Position numbers and translations under genes: made by a program. From a virus, in the IMG/VR virus record IMGVR_UViG_3300025674_000226, positions 1 through 31,122 of that record: a stretch of 31,122 nucleotides of DNA; one strand, 5' to 3'. Below, piece by piece: positions 1-8,314 of the stretch. Every line of letters begins with the position of its first letter. The first letter of the stretch is position 1. The notes below the pieces were generated by a model. That model made no database searches, was not told the origin of the DNA, and saw only the letters and a program-made list of their open reading frames with translations.

Positions 1-321
1 AGTTGCATTAGCTGTAGAGTGTGTTACAGAACCACCTAAAAATTGATCTTTTACCCAAATAGAATTATCTATATCGTATCTACTAGTTGTTTCAAATAAA
101 GGATATAGATTTGATACTCTTAGCCTACCAAATGAATCGCCAGCTGAACCATTGATTTGACTAATGTTTATTTTATAGGGATTGTTGGGTGTTGTTAAAT
201 CACCATTTTCATCAACAAGAGCTACAGCTTGAACATATGTTCCATCATCATCAAGAAAAGCTTTTATTTCATCACCACTAGGATCTATATGTCTTGTTAC
301 ACTATTTTGTGTTAATGGCAT
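1..321 (-). CDS. Virion structural protein, C-terminus cut by window edge
   Basis: Open frame from an ATG at 321 (starts MPLTQNSVTRHIDPSGDE) through 107 codons to the window edge with no stop. The Shine-Dalgarno AAAGGTG lies about 7 bases upstream, inside the last codons of the preceding gene. Around residues 63-75 it carries GDSFGRLRVSN followed by LYPLFETTSRYD. I know this FGRLR-S-N...LF signature from large virion proteins of marine T4-like and jumbo phages, where it sits near the N-terminus. Its place just downstream of the prohead protease agrees with a head or tail structural role. The exact virion position is unknown and the rest of the gene lies outside the window. Confidence 0.6.
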   Translation of the reverse strand, partial: MPLTQNSVTRHIDPSGDEIKAFLDDDGTYVQAVALVDENGDLTTPNNPYKINISQINGSAGDSFGRLRVSNLYPLFETTSRYDIDNSIWVKDQFLGGSVTHSTANAT

Positions 322-322
322 T

Positions 323-679
323 TTATGTCACCTTTACTTTTTTATCTTTCCAAAGTTTTTTGACAATATTGCTAATATCAACATTTGTTGGTTTTTCACC
401 AGAAGTTATTTTACCAACTAGTATTTGTATTAAGTGTCTCTTTATTTTTTTATCTTTAACCAATTCTGGGTACTCATTATAGATTTTATCAATAACTCTG
501 TCTATAATCTGTGATTCTCTATCAGCATCCAGAGTTCTTGTTAGTTGATCATCAACGTTGTTACCGGGTGTCGGTCTATAACCAACATTATAGGCAGAAA
601 ATAAAGCAGGTGCACGACCATGAAAATTAGTATAAGGGCCAGTGTAACCTGCTTCATTTAAAATATCTTTTAATTTCAT
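323..679 (-). CDS. Small protein with internal-head-protein-like N-terminus
   Basis: 118 residues, start MKLKDILNEAGYTG. The first nine residues match the M-K-L-x-x-(L/I)-L-x-E pattern shared by a group of genes at 8-11.3 kb, and L-N-E followed by A-G is a textbook site for a T4 gp21-type protease. The rest (HGRAPALFSAYN near residues 20-30, then a charged helical C-terminal half from about residue 45) is not a family I recognise. It lies one base after the protease gene, so it is cotranscribed with it. A packaged internal or core protein that loses its first nine residues is the simplest inference. The body has no recognisable catalytic motif. Confidence 0.75.
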   Translation of the reverse strand: MKLKDILNEAGYTGPYTNFHGRAPALFSAYNVGYRPTPGNNVDDQLTRTLDADRESQIIDRVIDKIYNEYPELVKDKKIKRHLIQILVGKITSGEKPTNVDISNIVKKLWKDKKVKVT

Positions 680-680
680 A

Positions 681-1286
681 TTAAAGTCCTAAAATTTCAT
701 CTAATATATTATCCAATCTCATAATCTTGTTTTGTTTCATTAGTGTTTGATAAGCTGCACTTTCTTGTAAGTGCATATATGCATTGCTTGTAGAGGGGTT
801 ACTAACCATATCATAACATACTAAGTTAAAATCATCTTCAACAATATCATAACCATCACTATTTCTTCTTACACTACCAAGACCTCTTGATGAAATTCCT
901 AATTTTATTCTTCTTTCAACTAACTTGCCAAGGATCTGTCCTTTTGGTGTATCTAAAACTTCAATTTCTCCAATTAGATTTTCACCATCCCATTCTGTAT
1001 CAGTTACTAAGTGAGATACATTCTCAAGTTGAATGATTGGGCTATCTGGGTGATCTAATTCACCTAAAGCTCTTCTTTCTCTTACTAATTCTTTATACCT
1101 TCTATCTTCTCTTTCTAATATCTGTCTTGGATAAATTCTATTATTAGCGTTTGGTTTTCCAGCTGCTTGAATAATACCCTTCATCTTAACAATACCATCA
1201 CTAGAAGTAGATGGTTTTACATCATCATACTCAAACAACAAAAAAGAATGAAGTAGGTTTGGATCATTTTTAATAATTTCTGTCAT
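681..1286 (-). CDS. 21: Prohead maturation protease (T4 gp21-like)
   Basis: 201 residues, close to T4 gp21 in size. Family hallmarks are visible: NRIYPRQIL (49-57), GELDHP (75-80) with the catalytic-type His79, GISSRGLGS (130-138) with the Ser-Ser nucleophile region, and YDMVSNPS (158-165). Known role: it assembles in the prohead core, then digests the scaffold and trims capsid and internal proteins after L/I-x-E. An L-F-E at residues 17-19 and L-D-E at 195-197 in its own termini could be self-processing sites (inference). The start overlaps the preceding stop as TAATG. Gene order portal, three small genes, protease copies the T4 order 20-67-68-21. Confidence 0.93.
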   Translation of the reverse strand: MTEIIKNDPNLLHSFLLFEYDDVKPSTSSDGIVKMKGIIQAAGKPNANNRIYPRQILEREDRRYKELVRERRALGELDHPDSPIIQLENVSHLVTDTEWDGENLIGEIEVLDTPKGQILGKLVERRIKLGISSRGLGSVRRNSDGYDIVEDDFNLVCYDMVSNPSTSNAYMHLQESAAYQTLMKQNKIMRLDNILDEILGL

Positions 1287-1750
1287 TACTCTTCCTCTTC
1301 TTCTGGACGATTACTTATTTCATAAATTTGATTTATCAACATATCTAGATCATCTATTAATCTAGTTACATGCTTGAGTTCAGTTTTAGCTCTGCGAAAA
1401 CTTAACTTCTTAGCTTTATCCAATTCACCAGCCTTTAAACCATCAACAACAAAATTTTTGGTGTAACCCATACTAACACCCATTTGTTTGTTAATTCCCT
1501 CAAATAAAGACATTATATAAGAAATCTTATCTTCATTTCTACCTTCTAAAATTATTTTAAATATCGTATCTCTTACAACCTCATGAGATTGTTCATCTAT
1601 CACATCATAGGGAACTTTTCTCTTCTTCATCTTTTTCCTCTTCTTTTTATTAAAAGGCTTGGACATATTTTTCTTTATGGGTGCGCCAGATAGAGGTGCA
1701 TTATATCCTGCAACTGCACCTGCTACCGAAATTTCTTCTTGTTTTTCCAT
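1286..1750 (-). CDS. Unknown head-region protein, basic N-terminal third
   Basis: 154 residues. Residues 5-25 are small and flexible (Gly/Ala/Pro). About 30-45 is almost all Lys/Arg (KKKRKKMKKRK), 50-150 is a charged helical region, and the tail is six acidic residues. Position between portal and protease is where T4 encodes core proteins gp67 and gp68, so a prohead core role is possible, but I see no recognisable similarity to either. The ribosome site is weak: GGAAGGGAA lies about 14 bases before the ATG, so translation may depend on the gene upstream, seven bases away. Confidence 0.7.
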   Translation of the reverse strand: MEKQEEISVAGAVAGYNAPLSGAPIKKNMSKPFNKKKRKKMKKRKVPYDVIDEQSHEVVRDTIFKIILEGRNEDKISYIMSLFEGINKQMGVSMGYTKNFVVDGLKAGELDKAKKLSFRRAKTELKHVTRLIDDLDMLINQIYEISNRPEEEEE

Positions 1751-1756
1751 ACTGGT

Positions 1757-2113
1757 TTATTCAAATTCCCTTCCAGTATTTTCAGTCACTTCTGTATAAG
1801 CAGATTCTGTTTGTGTTCTAAATCTTTCTTGATCTGCAAAAAACTGTGTATAACTAGGAGTTGAAGCTTTTATTGATTGATTGGGAAATCTACCTCTATT
1901 TTCTTCCCCTAATTCACTCAAAAGATCAGAAAATCGAGAAACAGCGGTAAAGTCGTTATACTGATTATTATAATCGCTTCTACTTTGAGTGGTTGTTGTG
2001 TATTTTTTGTAATTTGTAGCTTCTTGATTTGTTTCTGGTTGAGAAGCTGAAAAATGCTCGTTCCAAAGAGTCATTATTGTTTTTCCAGCTTGATCATTTG
2101 TATCGTGAGCCAT
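1757..2113 (-). CDS. Unknown Ser/Thr/Gln-rich head-region protein
   Basis: 118 residues from the ATG at 2113 (start MAHDTNDQAGKT). An ATG six bases further upstream (2119) is possible, but AAGGAG sits only one base before it and an ideal seven bases before 2113, so I take 2113. The protein is rich in Thr, Ser, Gln, Asn and Tyr, with no hydrophobic segment and no recognisable domain. It lies between two other unknowns in the portal-to-protease interval, where T4-like phages encode small core or scaffold components. That role is inferred from position only. Confidence 0.7.
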   Translation of the reverse strand: MAHDTNDQAGKTIMTLWNEHFSASQPETNQEATNYKKYTTTTQSRSDYNNQYNDFTAVSRFSDLLSELGEENRGRFPNQSIKASTPSYTQFFADQERFRTQTESAYTEVTENTGREFE

Positions 2114-2124
2114 CAACATTCTCC

Positions 2125-2976
2125 TTAAACGTATCTAAGATACTCATATAATTTTAATGACATTAGTAAATCAATGAAACCATTTGAGTCTATTTTTTCA
2201 CTATTATTAATATGTGATATTTTTTCAGATATTAAATCAAGCTTCTTAATAGTATTTTCATTTTCTATTTTTAACTTAGCGTCAGCTATTTCATCCATTA
2301 GTGAATTAATTTTCTTATTTACCCACTCTTTAAAACTATTATCGTCTGATGAATAATATTTTATTAAACACTCTTTCTGTTCTTCTGTCAATTCACTATT
2401 ATAATTCTTCTCAAAATTCTTAAAAGCTATGATGGTAGCCATCTTATCGGTTCTCATCTCATCATAACTCTTATTAACAACTTCTATGTTGTTTTCTTTA
2501 AGTTTTTTCAATTCAGTATTATTAACTAAGTGTTCAATAATAACAGTTTCTACTGTCATAGTATTTTTGGGGGATAAATATAGTGAATCTTTATTAGATG
2601 CTATCCTAAAGCTAGAAAATAATTTATAATTAGGAATTTTTGTATCCATTATTTCCTTAATATTAAAGTTTTCTTTTAATTGTTTAAAGATAGCAGATAA
2701 AGAAGCGTTTATTTTACCCTCATCTAATTTTCTGTACTCTTTAACAAGTCTATTGTAAAACTTACTAGCATGGTAATAATTAATAGCTTCAGAATATAAA
2801 AGTTGAGAATATATATTATAAGCTTCTGCTACTATTGTTTTTTTCATAAAATTATTTCTTACTACTTTCATTATTTCTGTAGCTTTTTCAGTTTTGCCTT
2901 CAGAAATAAGATACATAGCATAATGAATCAAAGATTCAAAAATCACGCCAACATTTTTATACTTATTGTGTTTCAT
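2125..2976 (-). CDS. Conserved T4-like head-region protein of unknown function
   Basis: 283 residues, almost entirely helical and charged, beginning MKHNKYKNVGVIFESLIHYA. The opening KYKNVGVIFE is familiar to me from an uncharacterised protein encoded next to the portal in marine T4-like phages. No catalytic motif or membrane segment is seen. The start follows GGGGTTTAATTT, an unusual G-rich ribosome site also present before the gene at 5056. It is separated from the portal gene by 60 bases containing no ORF and the A+T box described under findings. Head assembly or a core role is inferred from its neighbours. Confidence 0.75.
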   Translation of the reverse strand: MKHNKYKNVGVIFESLIHYAMYLISEGKTEKATEIMKVVRNNFMKKTIVAEAYNIYSQLLYSEAINYYHASKFYNRLVKEYRKLDEGKINASLSAIFKQLKENFNIKEIMDTKIPNYKLFSSFRIASNKDSLYLSPKNTMTVETVIIEHLVNNTELKKLKENNIEVVNKSYDEMRTDKMATIIAFKNFEKNYNSELTEEQKECLIKYYSSDDNSFKEWVNKKINSLMDEIADAKLKIENENTIKKLDLISEKISHINNSEKIDSNGFIDLLMSLKLYEYLRYV

Positions 2977-3036
2977 AAATTAAACCCCAAAAATGTAGTT
3001 CTATTCTAATATAAATATATATTTAATTATTAAAGA

Positions 3037-4830
3037 TTAATCTTTTGTGACAAAATATATCTTGCCAGTATCAGATAAAGCTTTATTTTTCGTATCTTTT
3101 TTAATATTTTCAACTACTCTATTTGTTTCTTTATCAAATTTCATTATTTCAGTTATAGTTTTATTAAATGAATCTTTGTTATTTTTTCTTCTTTTCTTAT
3201 CCTTTTGTAAAACCAAATCTAAAGTTGCTGCTGTTTCTGGATCATTGATTGATGTTTCAAATTTTCTCTCAAAAGAATCAAATTTAGGATAACCCTCTAA
3301 CTCATCAGTTCCAATTGGATCATAAGGTGTAACATTTTTAAATGACGAATACCCCTTACTTTCCTCTTTATCTGAGTTTTCGCCGTCTTGGGTTTCACTT
3401 TCCGCTGAAGGCGTTTGTTCTATGGGTGCAGCAGTTGGTTCTTCTTGTGCTCCCATCTTAATTTGTTCTATAGTAAAATCATCAGAAGCTTCTTTTGTTC
3501 TCTGAATTTTTATTTGAGCCATTTCTTCATTAGTAAGTTGCAATATGTTCTTTTGGACATAATATTTTGATACTAATGGTGATTCTGTCATCTGTGTAGC
3601 TATATTAAATCTTTTATCAATCAAATCAAGATTCATCATCTCTGTAACTGATGAGGGATTAGCTAACTTCAAATCAAAAGAATATATATCTGATTCATCA
3701 TAACCTCTAAGATATAAATGAATCAAACCAATCTTGGCTAACTCACTAACAACAATTTTTTGTATTCTCTGAATTGTGCGAGCAAACTTAATATCTTCCT
3801 GTGCTAATGTACCTTTACCAGCTAAATCTTCTTCAGCTGTAAGATATGATTTGGGAACACCTAATGATATAAAAAGTTTATTTTGTAAATATTGAATATC
3901 TTCAATAGCAGCTGCGTTTTCACCACCGGGAAGTGTTTCAATCTTACTACCTCTATCTCCACGAACTGGAATAAAGAAATCTTCCAATATAGACTCTGGA
4001 TTGAATCTCATATCTTGATTACCAGTATCTTTATTTACTAATGGAGTTCTTTTTAGTTTATCTCTTGCTTGCATTAAGTATGAATCAACTTGAGCTGGTG
4101 GGATATTGCCTACATCTACATAGAATACTCTACGTTCTGGTGCTCTTGTGATTCTATAAATCAACATAGCATCTTCTGCCATAATAAGTTGTTTGTATAC
4201 CTTACGACCAGAGTCCAAAACACTTCTACCATAAGGTAAAAATCTATCATCACCAAGTATTCTCATGTGTGAAACTTGATAATTTTCAAATGATGTATTA
4301 CCTTGTGCTGTCCAATTAAATTTAAGTGAGTTAGGATCATTATTAAACCCTTCTTCTCTTACTATTTCAGAGGTTGGTAAGGCTATAGCACCTAATACAC
4401 CTTCCTTTTCAATCAAATCTAAAAGATTGAAATGATCTCCATATTTAACCATGTTTCTAATCCATGTCCATAAATGAAAATCAATATCTAATCTTTCATA
4501 ATAAAGTTCTTCTAATTCTTCTTTTATTTTTGAATCTTCCGAATATATATCTAAAACCCTACCTTCAACTCCATAAACCATCGAATCATCAGCATATATA
4601 TCTAATGCTCTTGAAACTTCGGGATAATGATCCATTTCATCATAATCTCTATATCTCTCAGCTCTTTCTATTCCGCCACCCAAGCCTTGTTGATATATTG
4701 ATGATGCAGCTTTTTGAAAAGAATCAAATACGTTCTTTTGAGCACGCATTGATGGTCTTTCTGTTGGAACCTTATATTGAGCTGAACCGCCTGTTAAAAT
4801 CTTTCTTAATGTATCAAACTTACTAGCCAT
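3037..4830 (-). CDS. 20: Portal vertex protein (T4 gp20-like)
   Basis: 597 residues. It forms the dodecameric ring at the head vertex through which DNA is pumped and to which the neck attaches. Recognisable gp20 signatures are YPEVSRALDIYADD near residue 70, RAPERRVFYVDVGNIPP around 230-245, LPGGENAAAIEDIQYLQNKL around 300-320, and LAQEDIKFARTIQRIQ around 345-360. The last 130 residues are a low-complexity Glu/Ser/Thr-rich linker followed by a Lys-rich tail, longer than I expect for T4 gp20. A good site, AGAGGTAATAT, precedes the ATG. It lies between the small membrane protein at 4844 and the head-region genes. Confidence 0.95.
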   Translation of the reverse strand: MASKFDTLRKILTGGSAQYKVPTERPSMRAQKNVFDSFQKAASSIYQQGLGGGIERAERYRDYDEMDHYPEVSRALDIYADDSMVYGVEGRVLDIYSEDSKIKEELEELYYERLDIDFHLWTWIRNMVKYGDHFNLLDLIEKEGVLGAIALPTSEIVREEGFNNDPNSLKFNWTAQGNTSFENYQVSHMRILGDDRFLPYGRSVLDSGRKVYKQLIMAEDAMLIYRITRAPERRVFYVDVGNIPPAQVDSYLMQARDKLKRTPLVNKDTGNQDMRFNPESILEDFFIPVRGDRGSKIETLPGGENAAAIEDIQYLQNKLFISLGVPKSYLTAEEDLAGKGTLAQEDIKFARTIQRIQKIVVSELAKIGLIHLYLRGYDESDIYSFDLKLANPSSVTEMMNLDLIDKRFNIATQMTESPLVSKYYVQKNILQLTNEEMAQIKIQRTKEASDDFTIEQIKMGAQEEPTAAPIEQTPSAESETQDGENSDKEESKGYSSFKNVTPYDPIGTDELEGYPKFDSFERKFETSINDPETAATLDLVLQKDKKRRKNNKDSFNKTITEIMKFDKETNRVVENIKKDTKNKALSDTGKIYFVTKD

Positions 4831-4843
4831 ATATTACCTCTTA

Positions 4844-5056
4844 TTAAAGACTAAATATTTTAAAGGACATTGCAATAGCGAGAGGGACTGCCGCTCCTAA
4901 CATACCCCATAATCCAGATTTTACTTTCAAAGTAGCTATTTCTGCGTCTACTTTAGAAAGTTTATCATTCATTCTCTCTAACAACGTATTGTGTCTTTGT
5001 AATTCATTTAAAACATACTTCTGATACTCTTGCCAATCACCTGAATGATCATTCAT
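4844..5056 (-). CDS. Small tail-anchored membrane protein, XhlA-like
   Basis: 70 residues. Residues 8-45 form a heptad-like helix (LNELQRHNTLLERMNDKLSK) and the C-terminus (about 48-68, GLWGMLGAAVPLAIAMSF) is a single membrane helix. This layout resembles the XhlA/haemolysin family of small phage lysis-associated proteins. The resemblance is architectural, so a holin accessory role is only a possibility. It sits between terminase and portal, where T4 has its tail-tube and sheath genes; those must lie elsewhere here. The ribosome site is the same GGGGTTTAAAAT-type sequence seen before the gene at 2976. Confidence 0.7.
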   Translation of the reverse strand: MNDHSGDWQEYQKYVLNELQRHNTLLERMNDKLSKVDAEIATLKVKSGLWGMLGAAVPLAIAMSFKIFSL

Positions 5057-5122
5057 ATTTTAAACCCCAAAAATTTAAAAAGGTAATATAACATCCATAT
5101 AATTATAAATATAGTCTTATAT

Positions 5123-6772
5123 TTACAATAACCACCTTAAATTCTCAACTTGTCCATTTTCTAATTGCATTTGGTAAGATGAGTTTTCTTTTTGATGTCT
5201 TGAATTTGTTATACCAAACTCATAAGGAACTGGATTAAAAGATAAATTAGATACTAAATGTTCTGTTAAGTCATTCTCTGTATTAGTAAATCTTATTGTT
5301 GTACTCCTTACATACATCCCAATAGCTAATGACATCACCAAATCATCATTATAACCTTCTAATGCCTGTGGTTTACCATTATGAAAGATAAAAGTTTCTA
5401 ATTCTTTCATTGTTCTTTGTGAATGCAATATAAACTCATGTTGTCTTAAATCTTCTTCCAGTCTTGCTAATGCAGCTGGACGGGTTCTTGAAGACATTGT
5501 AAATCCGGGAACTGCATTCTTAGGGGGGTTGTATGGATCATAAAACAACTGGTCTCTTGCATTGTTCTCATGTAATTTAGCTAAATCTTTTATTGTCCAA
5601 TATATATTCTTATATTCCATCTCTACAATCTTCATTACTGTATGGTGTCCCATTGATGCGTTTTCAACAATAATATATGCATTGTTATATTGAACAGCTG
5701 TGTTGTGTAATAAGTGCGCATAAACATCAGTTGCAACCTTACCTTTATACTCAGCCACTTGTTCATAATTTTCAACATCTATAACATGAAAAGCTGAATA
5801 ATCTTCTCCATCACCACGAGCTACATCAGCAGAGATAAGATATTTCTTGTTATAATCTGGATACTTCCATACCCATAAACCTTTATCAACCCATGTTTTT
5901 TCTTGAGGTTCTCTTACAAAAGGGCGAAAACCTTCATCTGATTCTTCTTGTTCTGTTGGATGATTTAAATAATATTCAAGAGCTTTTAATGATATGACAT
6001 TATTACCAGATTGTACAAAGTCGCAATCATGTTCTTGCGCAAAAGCTTGATCACCAATCTTCTTACGTGTTTCCCTTGCCCATTCATCATCATGATCTGG
6101 ATGAACAGACCAGTGTAGTTTTATTGGGTTAAAACCTACTATCTTATTACCTATCTTTTCTGTAACGCCAGCTTCAGCTTCATTATATATCTTGTGAAAC
6201 CAATTACCAACTCCATTAGGTGAAGATAAGGCTATACAATCACCACCAGTTGCTAATGTAGGTTGAGCTGCTATCCATATACTATCCATCTTATTAATAA
6301 AAGCTGCCTCATCGACAATCAATAAACTCAAAGCTTCTGAACGAGCCGCATCTGGAGTAGAAGCTGAAGCTTTTATTTTGGATCCATTATTTAATTCTAA
6401 ACTTTGTTTATTATCGGTAATGAATTCTGCTCTCATCCATTCTGGTATGGCTTCTAAAAACACTCTTACTTTATCAACCATGTTTTGAGCAGTATCTCTT
6501 TTTGTAGCTAATATATATATTTCTTTATTCTTAAAGAAGTTTGACAACCAAGCAGCATAACCAGCTACCAGTGTAGATATACCTAATTGTCTACCCTTAA
6601 GAACTATATTATATGAATTTTGAAGAAATTGTTCTAATGTTTCTTCTTGAAATTCCCACAATTGGAATGGTATAATACCCTTAATAGGGTGTCTAATTCT
6701 ACCATATTCTTTCATAAAATAGTTAGGATCTTTACGACATTTAATATATTCTTCTGTTTGTTGTTTATCCAT
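5123..6772 (-). CDS. 17: Large terminase subunit (T4 gp17-like)
   Basis: 549 residues: ATPase followed by a RNase H-like nuclease. ATPase: the Walker A position is KGRQLGIST (59-67), Walker B LLIVDEAAF (150-158, Asp154/Glu155), coupling motif SSPNG (183-187). Nuclease: ISADVARGDGEDYSA (313-327, Asp316), IVENASMGH (368-376, Glu370) and GYNDDLVMSL (473-482, Asp476/Asp477), giving the expected acidic metal-binding set. The protein docks on the portal, pumps DNA into the head and cuts it. Walker A lacks the usual Lys before Ser/Thr (Ile65 there) and has Lys59 upstream instead. The start overlaps the WYL gene stop as TAATG. Confidence 0.95.
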   Translation of the reverse strand: MDKQQTEEYIKCRKDPNYFMKEYGRIRHPIKGIIPFQLWEFQEETLEQFLQNSYNIVLKGRQLGISTLVAGYAAWLSNFFKNKEIYILATKRDTAQNMVDKVRVFLEAIPEWMRAEFITDNKQSLELNNGSKIKASASTPDAARSEALSLLIVDEAAFINKMDSIWIAAQPTLATGGDCIALSSPNGVGNWFHKIYNEAEAGVTEKIGNKIVGFNPIKLHWSVHPDHDDEWARETRKKIGDQAFAQEHDCDFVQSGNNVISLKALEYYLNHPTEQEESDEGFRPFVREPQEKTWVDKGLWVWKYPDYNKKYLISADVARGDGEDYSAFHVIDVENYEQVAEYKGKVATDVYAHLLHNTAVQYNNAYIIVENASMGHHTVMKIVEMEYKNIYWTIKDLAKLHENNARDQLFYDPYNPPKNAVPGFTMSSRTRPAALARLEEDLRQHEFILHSQRTMKELETFIFHNGKPQALEGYNDDLVMSLAIGMYVRSTTIRFTNTENDLTEHLVSNLSFNPVPYEFGITNSRHQKENSSYQMQLENGQVENLRWLL

Positions 6773-7089
6773 TAAAATACTCTAGGAATAAATTCCCTTC
6801 CTTGTTTTTGAGCTGATAATATGTTTTCTAATAGAAAAGATTTTGTCCCTCTAGATCTACCTGTTCTATCATAAGCATACAAGTATATTTTATCACCTTC
6901 TTTTTTAAATTCATAAGGTTCAACAATACGTTGAATAATTCTATTTGTCTCTATTTTACGATATCTTATATTTACTAATGTTGAGGTAGCTATACTTTCA
7001 ATCAAACTAATATTAGTTCTCTTCCTTGCTAAGTGAGGAGCTTCAGTAACTAAATCAACTACTTCACTTCTTTTTAGAGATTTCGCCAA
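6772..7089 (-). CDS. Standalone WYL-domain protein
   Basis: 105 residues from a TTG at 7089, chosen because AAGGAA lies seven bases upstream and no ATG occurs in the first third. Residues about 42-100 read as a WYL domain: VNIRYRKIETNRIIQRIVEPYEF, then KIYLYAYDRTGRSRGTKSFLLENI. WYL domains are small SH3-like folds that usually bind ligand or nucleic acid in bacterial regulators of the PafBC and CRISPR/defence type. Here there is no DNA-binding domain, only about 40 N-terminal residues. The reading frame overlaps the upstream gene by 26 bases and the terminase start by one, so the three are translated together. Confidence 0.75.
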   Translation of the reverse strand: MAKSLKRSEVVDLVTEAPHLARKRTNISLIESIATSTLVNIRYRKIETNRIIQRIVEPYEFKKEGDKIYLYAYDRTGRSRGTKSFLLENILSAQKQGREFIPRVF

Positions 7090-7669
7090 CGCCTTGTTCC
7101 TTTATTTTATCTACAACATACTCTGGTTGTAAATTATTTTCTATATCTGATGGCTTTAACATTGTTTTTACTTTGATAAGATACTTTAAATCTAAAGCCT
7201 TACCCATATTACCAGCATTACCTAATTCAGCCACAGCTAACTCTTTCATACCCAATATTTTAATATCATTCATAACTAAATTATACTTTAATTCCTTTTC
7301 TTTCTCTTCTTTATTTTTTGAAGTTGCAAAAGGAACGGTTATTATCATCTTATATGTGCGAACTCTATGCGTTGATATATATTCATCACTTAACTTATAC
7401 CTTGCAATAAATTTTTGTGCATCTCTATCATCTGTTATATTCTTTATTTCATTTCTCATCTTCATCAACGTATTTCTATCAAAACCCATTGAACTTAATC
7501 TAGGAAATAATAAACCATATAACTTTTCTGCTTTTTTCTGATTTCCTTGAGAATTAGCGTCCATTATATCATAAACTAGCATCTCTATACTATGAGACTT
7601 TTCTTCTTTTAATATTTTTAACAAATCTCTTTTAACGGTTTCTTTTATTTTTTCATAAGTTAATATCAT
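7064..7669 (-). CDS. Unknown protein upstream of terminase
   Basis: 201 residues, mostly charged helices with a central beta-like stretch (RVRTYKMIITVPFA, about 103-116). No family recognised. It begins with a clear site, AAGGAATAATA, before ATG 7669. The gene overlaps the WYL gene by 26 bases and lies two genes before the large terminase. T4 encodes the small terminase gp16 just upstream of gp17, so this position could hold a packaging factor. I see no gp16-like helix-turn-helix or coiled-coil pattern to support that, so it stays unassigned. Confidence 0.7.
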   Translation of the reverse strand: MILTYEKIKETVKRDLLKILKEEKSHSIEMLVYDIMDANSQGNQKKAEKLYGLLFPRLSSMGFDRNTLMKMRNEIKNITDDRDAQKFIARYKLSDEYISTHRVRTYKMIITVPFATSKNKEEKEKELKYNLVMNDIKILGMKELAVAELGNAGNMGKALDLKYLIKVKTMLKPSDIENNLQPEYVVDKIKEQGVGEISKKK

Positions 7670-7671
7670 TA

Positions 7672-8061
7672 TTATTCCTTAGTAATCTCAACTACTCTTT
7701 CTATTGTGCCAACTTGAATTGTTAATTCATGTATCTTGTTCTGCATAAGCCTAAGCTCATCAACATTTCTTTGTAAACCTTCAATCAACATATCTTGTCT
7801 TGCATCTGCTGGAAGAGAACCCAGCTCGCCTCTTGGCCATTTTATTCTAAACTCAGAATTCTGGACAATTTCTATATTCTTCATTTGCATTTCATGTTCT
7901 AAAACATTTATTCTTTCCATTATACCGAAATAACTCATTGTTGCAACAGCTGTAAAAGCTATCATAGCTATAATATTTCTAAGGGGAATAGCTAAATGCA
8001 TATCATCGCTTATTTCTGGCACTTCGTTTTCTCCATCTTTATTTTTTATTGTCTTGTACAT
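7672..8061 (-). CDS. Small single-pass membrane protein with WPRGELG motif
   Basis: 129 residues: about 25 polar N-terminal residues, one membrane helix at about 27-46 (PLRNIIAMIAFTAVATMSYF), then a long helix broken by RIKWPRGELGSLPADARQDML (about 72-92). The WPRGELG-LPAD stretch is a sharp motif I associate with uncharacterised membrane proteins of marine T4-like phages. Topology predicts the bulk of the chain on one side of the inner membrane. It lies two bases from the next gene, in the packaging cluster, so a lysis role or a membrane-attached assembly role are both possible. The site AAAGGTTTCTCCT precedes the ATG. Confidence 0.75.
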   Translation of the reverse strand: MYKTIKNKDGENEVPEISDDMHLAIPLRNIIAMIAFTAVATMSYFGIMERINVLEHEMQMKNIEIVQNSEFRIKWPRGELGSLPADARQDMLIEGLQRNVDELRLMQNKIHELTIQVGTIERVVEITKE

Positions 8062-8079
8062 AGGAGAAACCTTTCTTAC

Positions 8080-8313
8080 TTATTTCTTACCTCTATTCTT
8101 GTATTTAGTCCAAGCAATCTGATATGGAACAGGTGAATCATCACCAAACTTATCCTTCAAATGTTTTACCATACGCTCATAGTTAGCACCGGGAGGAGCT
8201 ACTTCTTCTACATCAGTTTCCAACTCATATTCACCAATGAGATCTCTAACCATAGCCTCCATACTTTTCTTATCTTTTTCTCTCTTACCTTCTAATAAAC
8301 TTGAGAGTTTCAT
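8080..8313 (-). CDS. Putative internal head protein, PPGANYERMVKH domain
   Basis: 77 residues from ATG 8313 (MKLSSLLEGKREK). A longer frame reaches 8376, but GGAGATATAAT sits just before 8313 and the N-terminus then matches the sister genes. L-L-E followed by G fits a gp21-type cleavage site after residue 8. Residues 40-75 (PPGANYERMVKHLKDKFGD...PYQIAWTKYKNRGKK) are a short basic module I know from small marine-phage proteins of unknown function. Predicted mature protein: a basic polypeptide of about 69 residues, packaged with the DNA (inference). The first 18 bases around the start are identical to those of the gene at 9386. Confidence 0.8.
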   Translation of the reverse strand: MKLSSLLEGKREKDKKSMEAMVRDLIGEYELETDVEEVAPPGANYERMVKHLKDKFGDDSPVPYQIAWTKYKNRGKK

Positions 8314-8314
8314 A

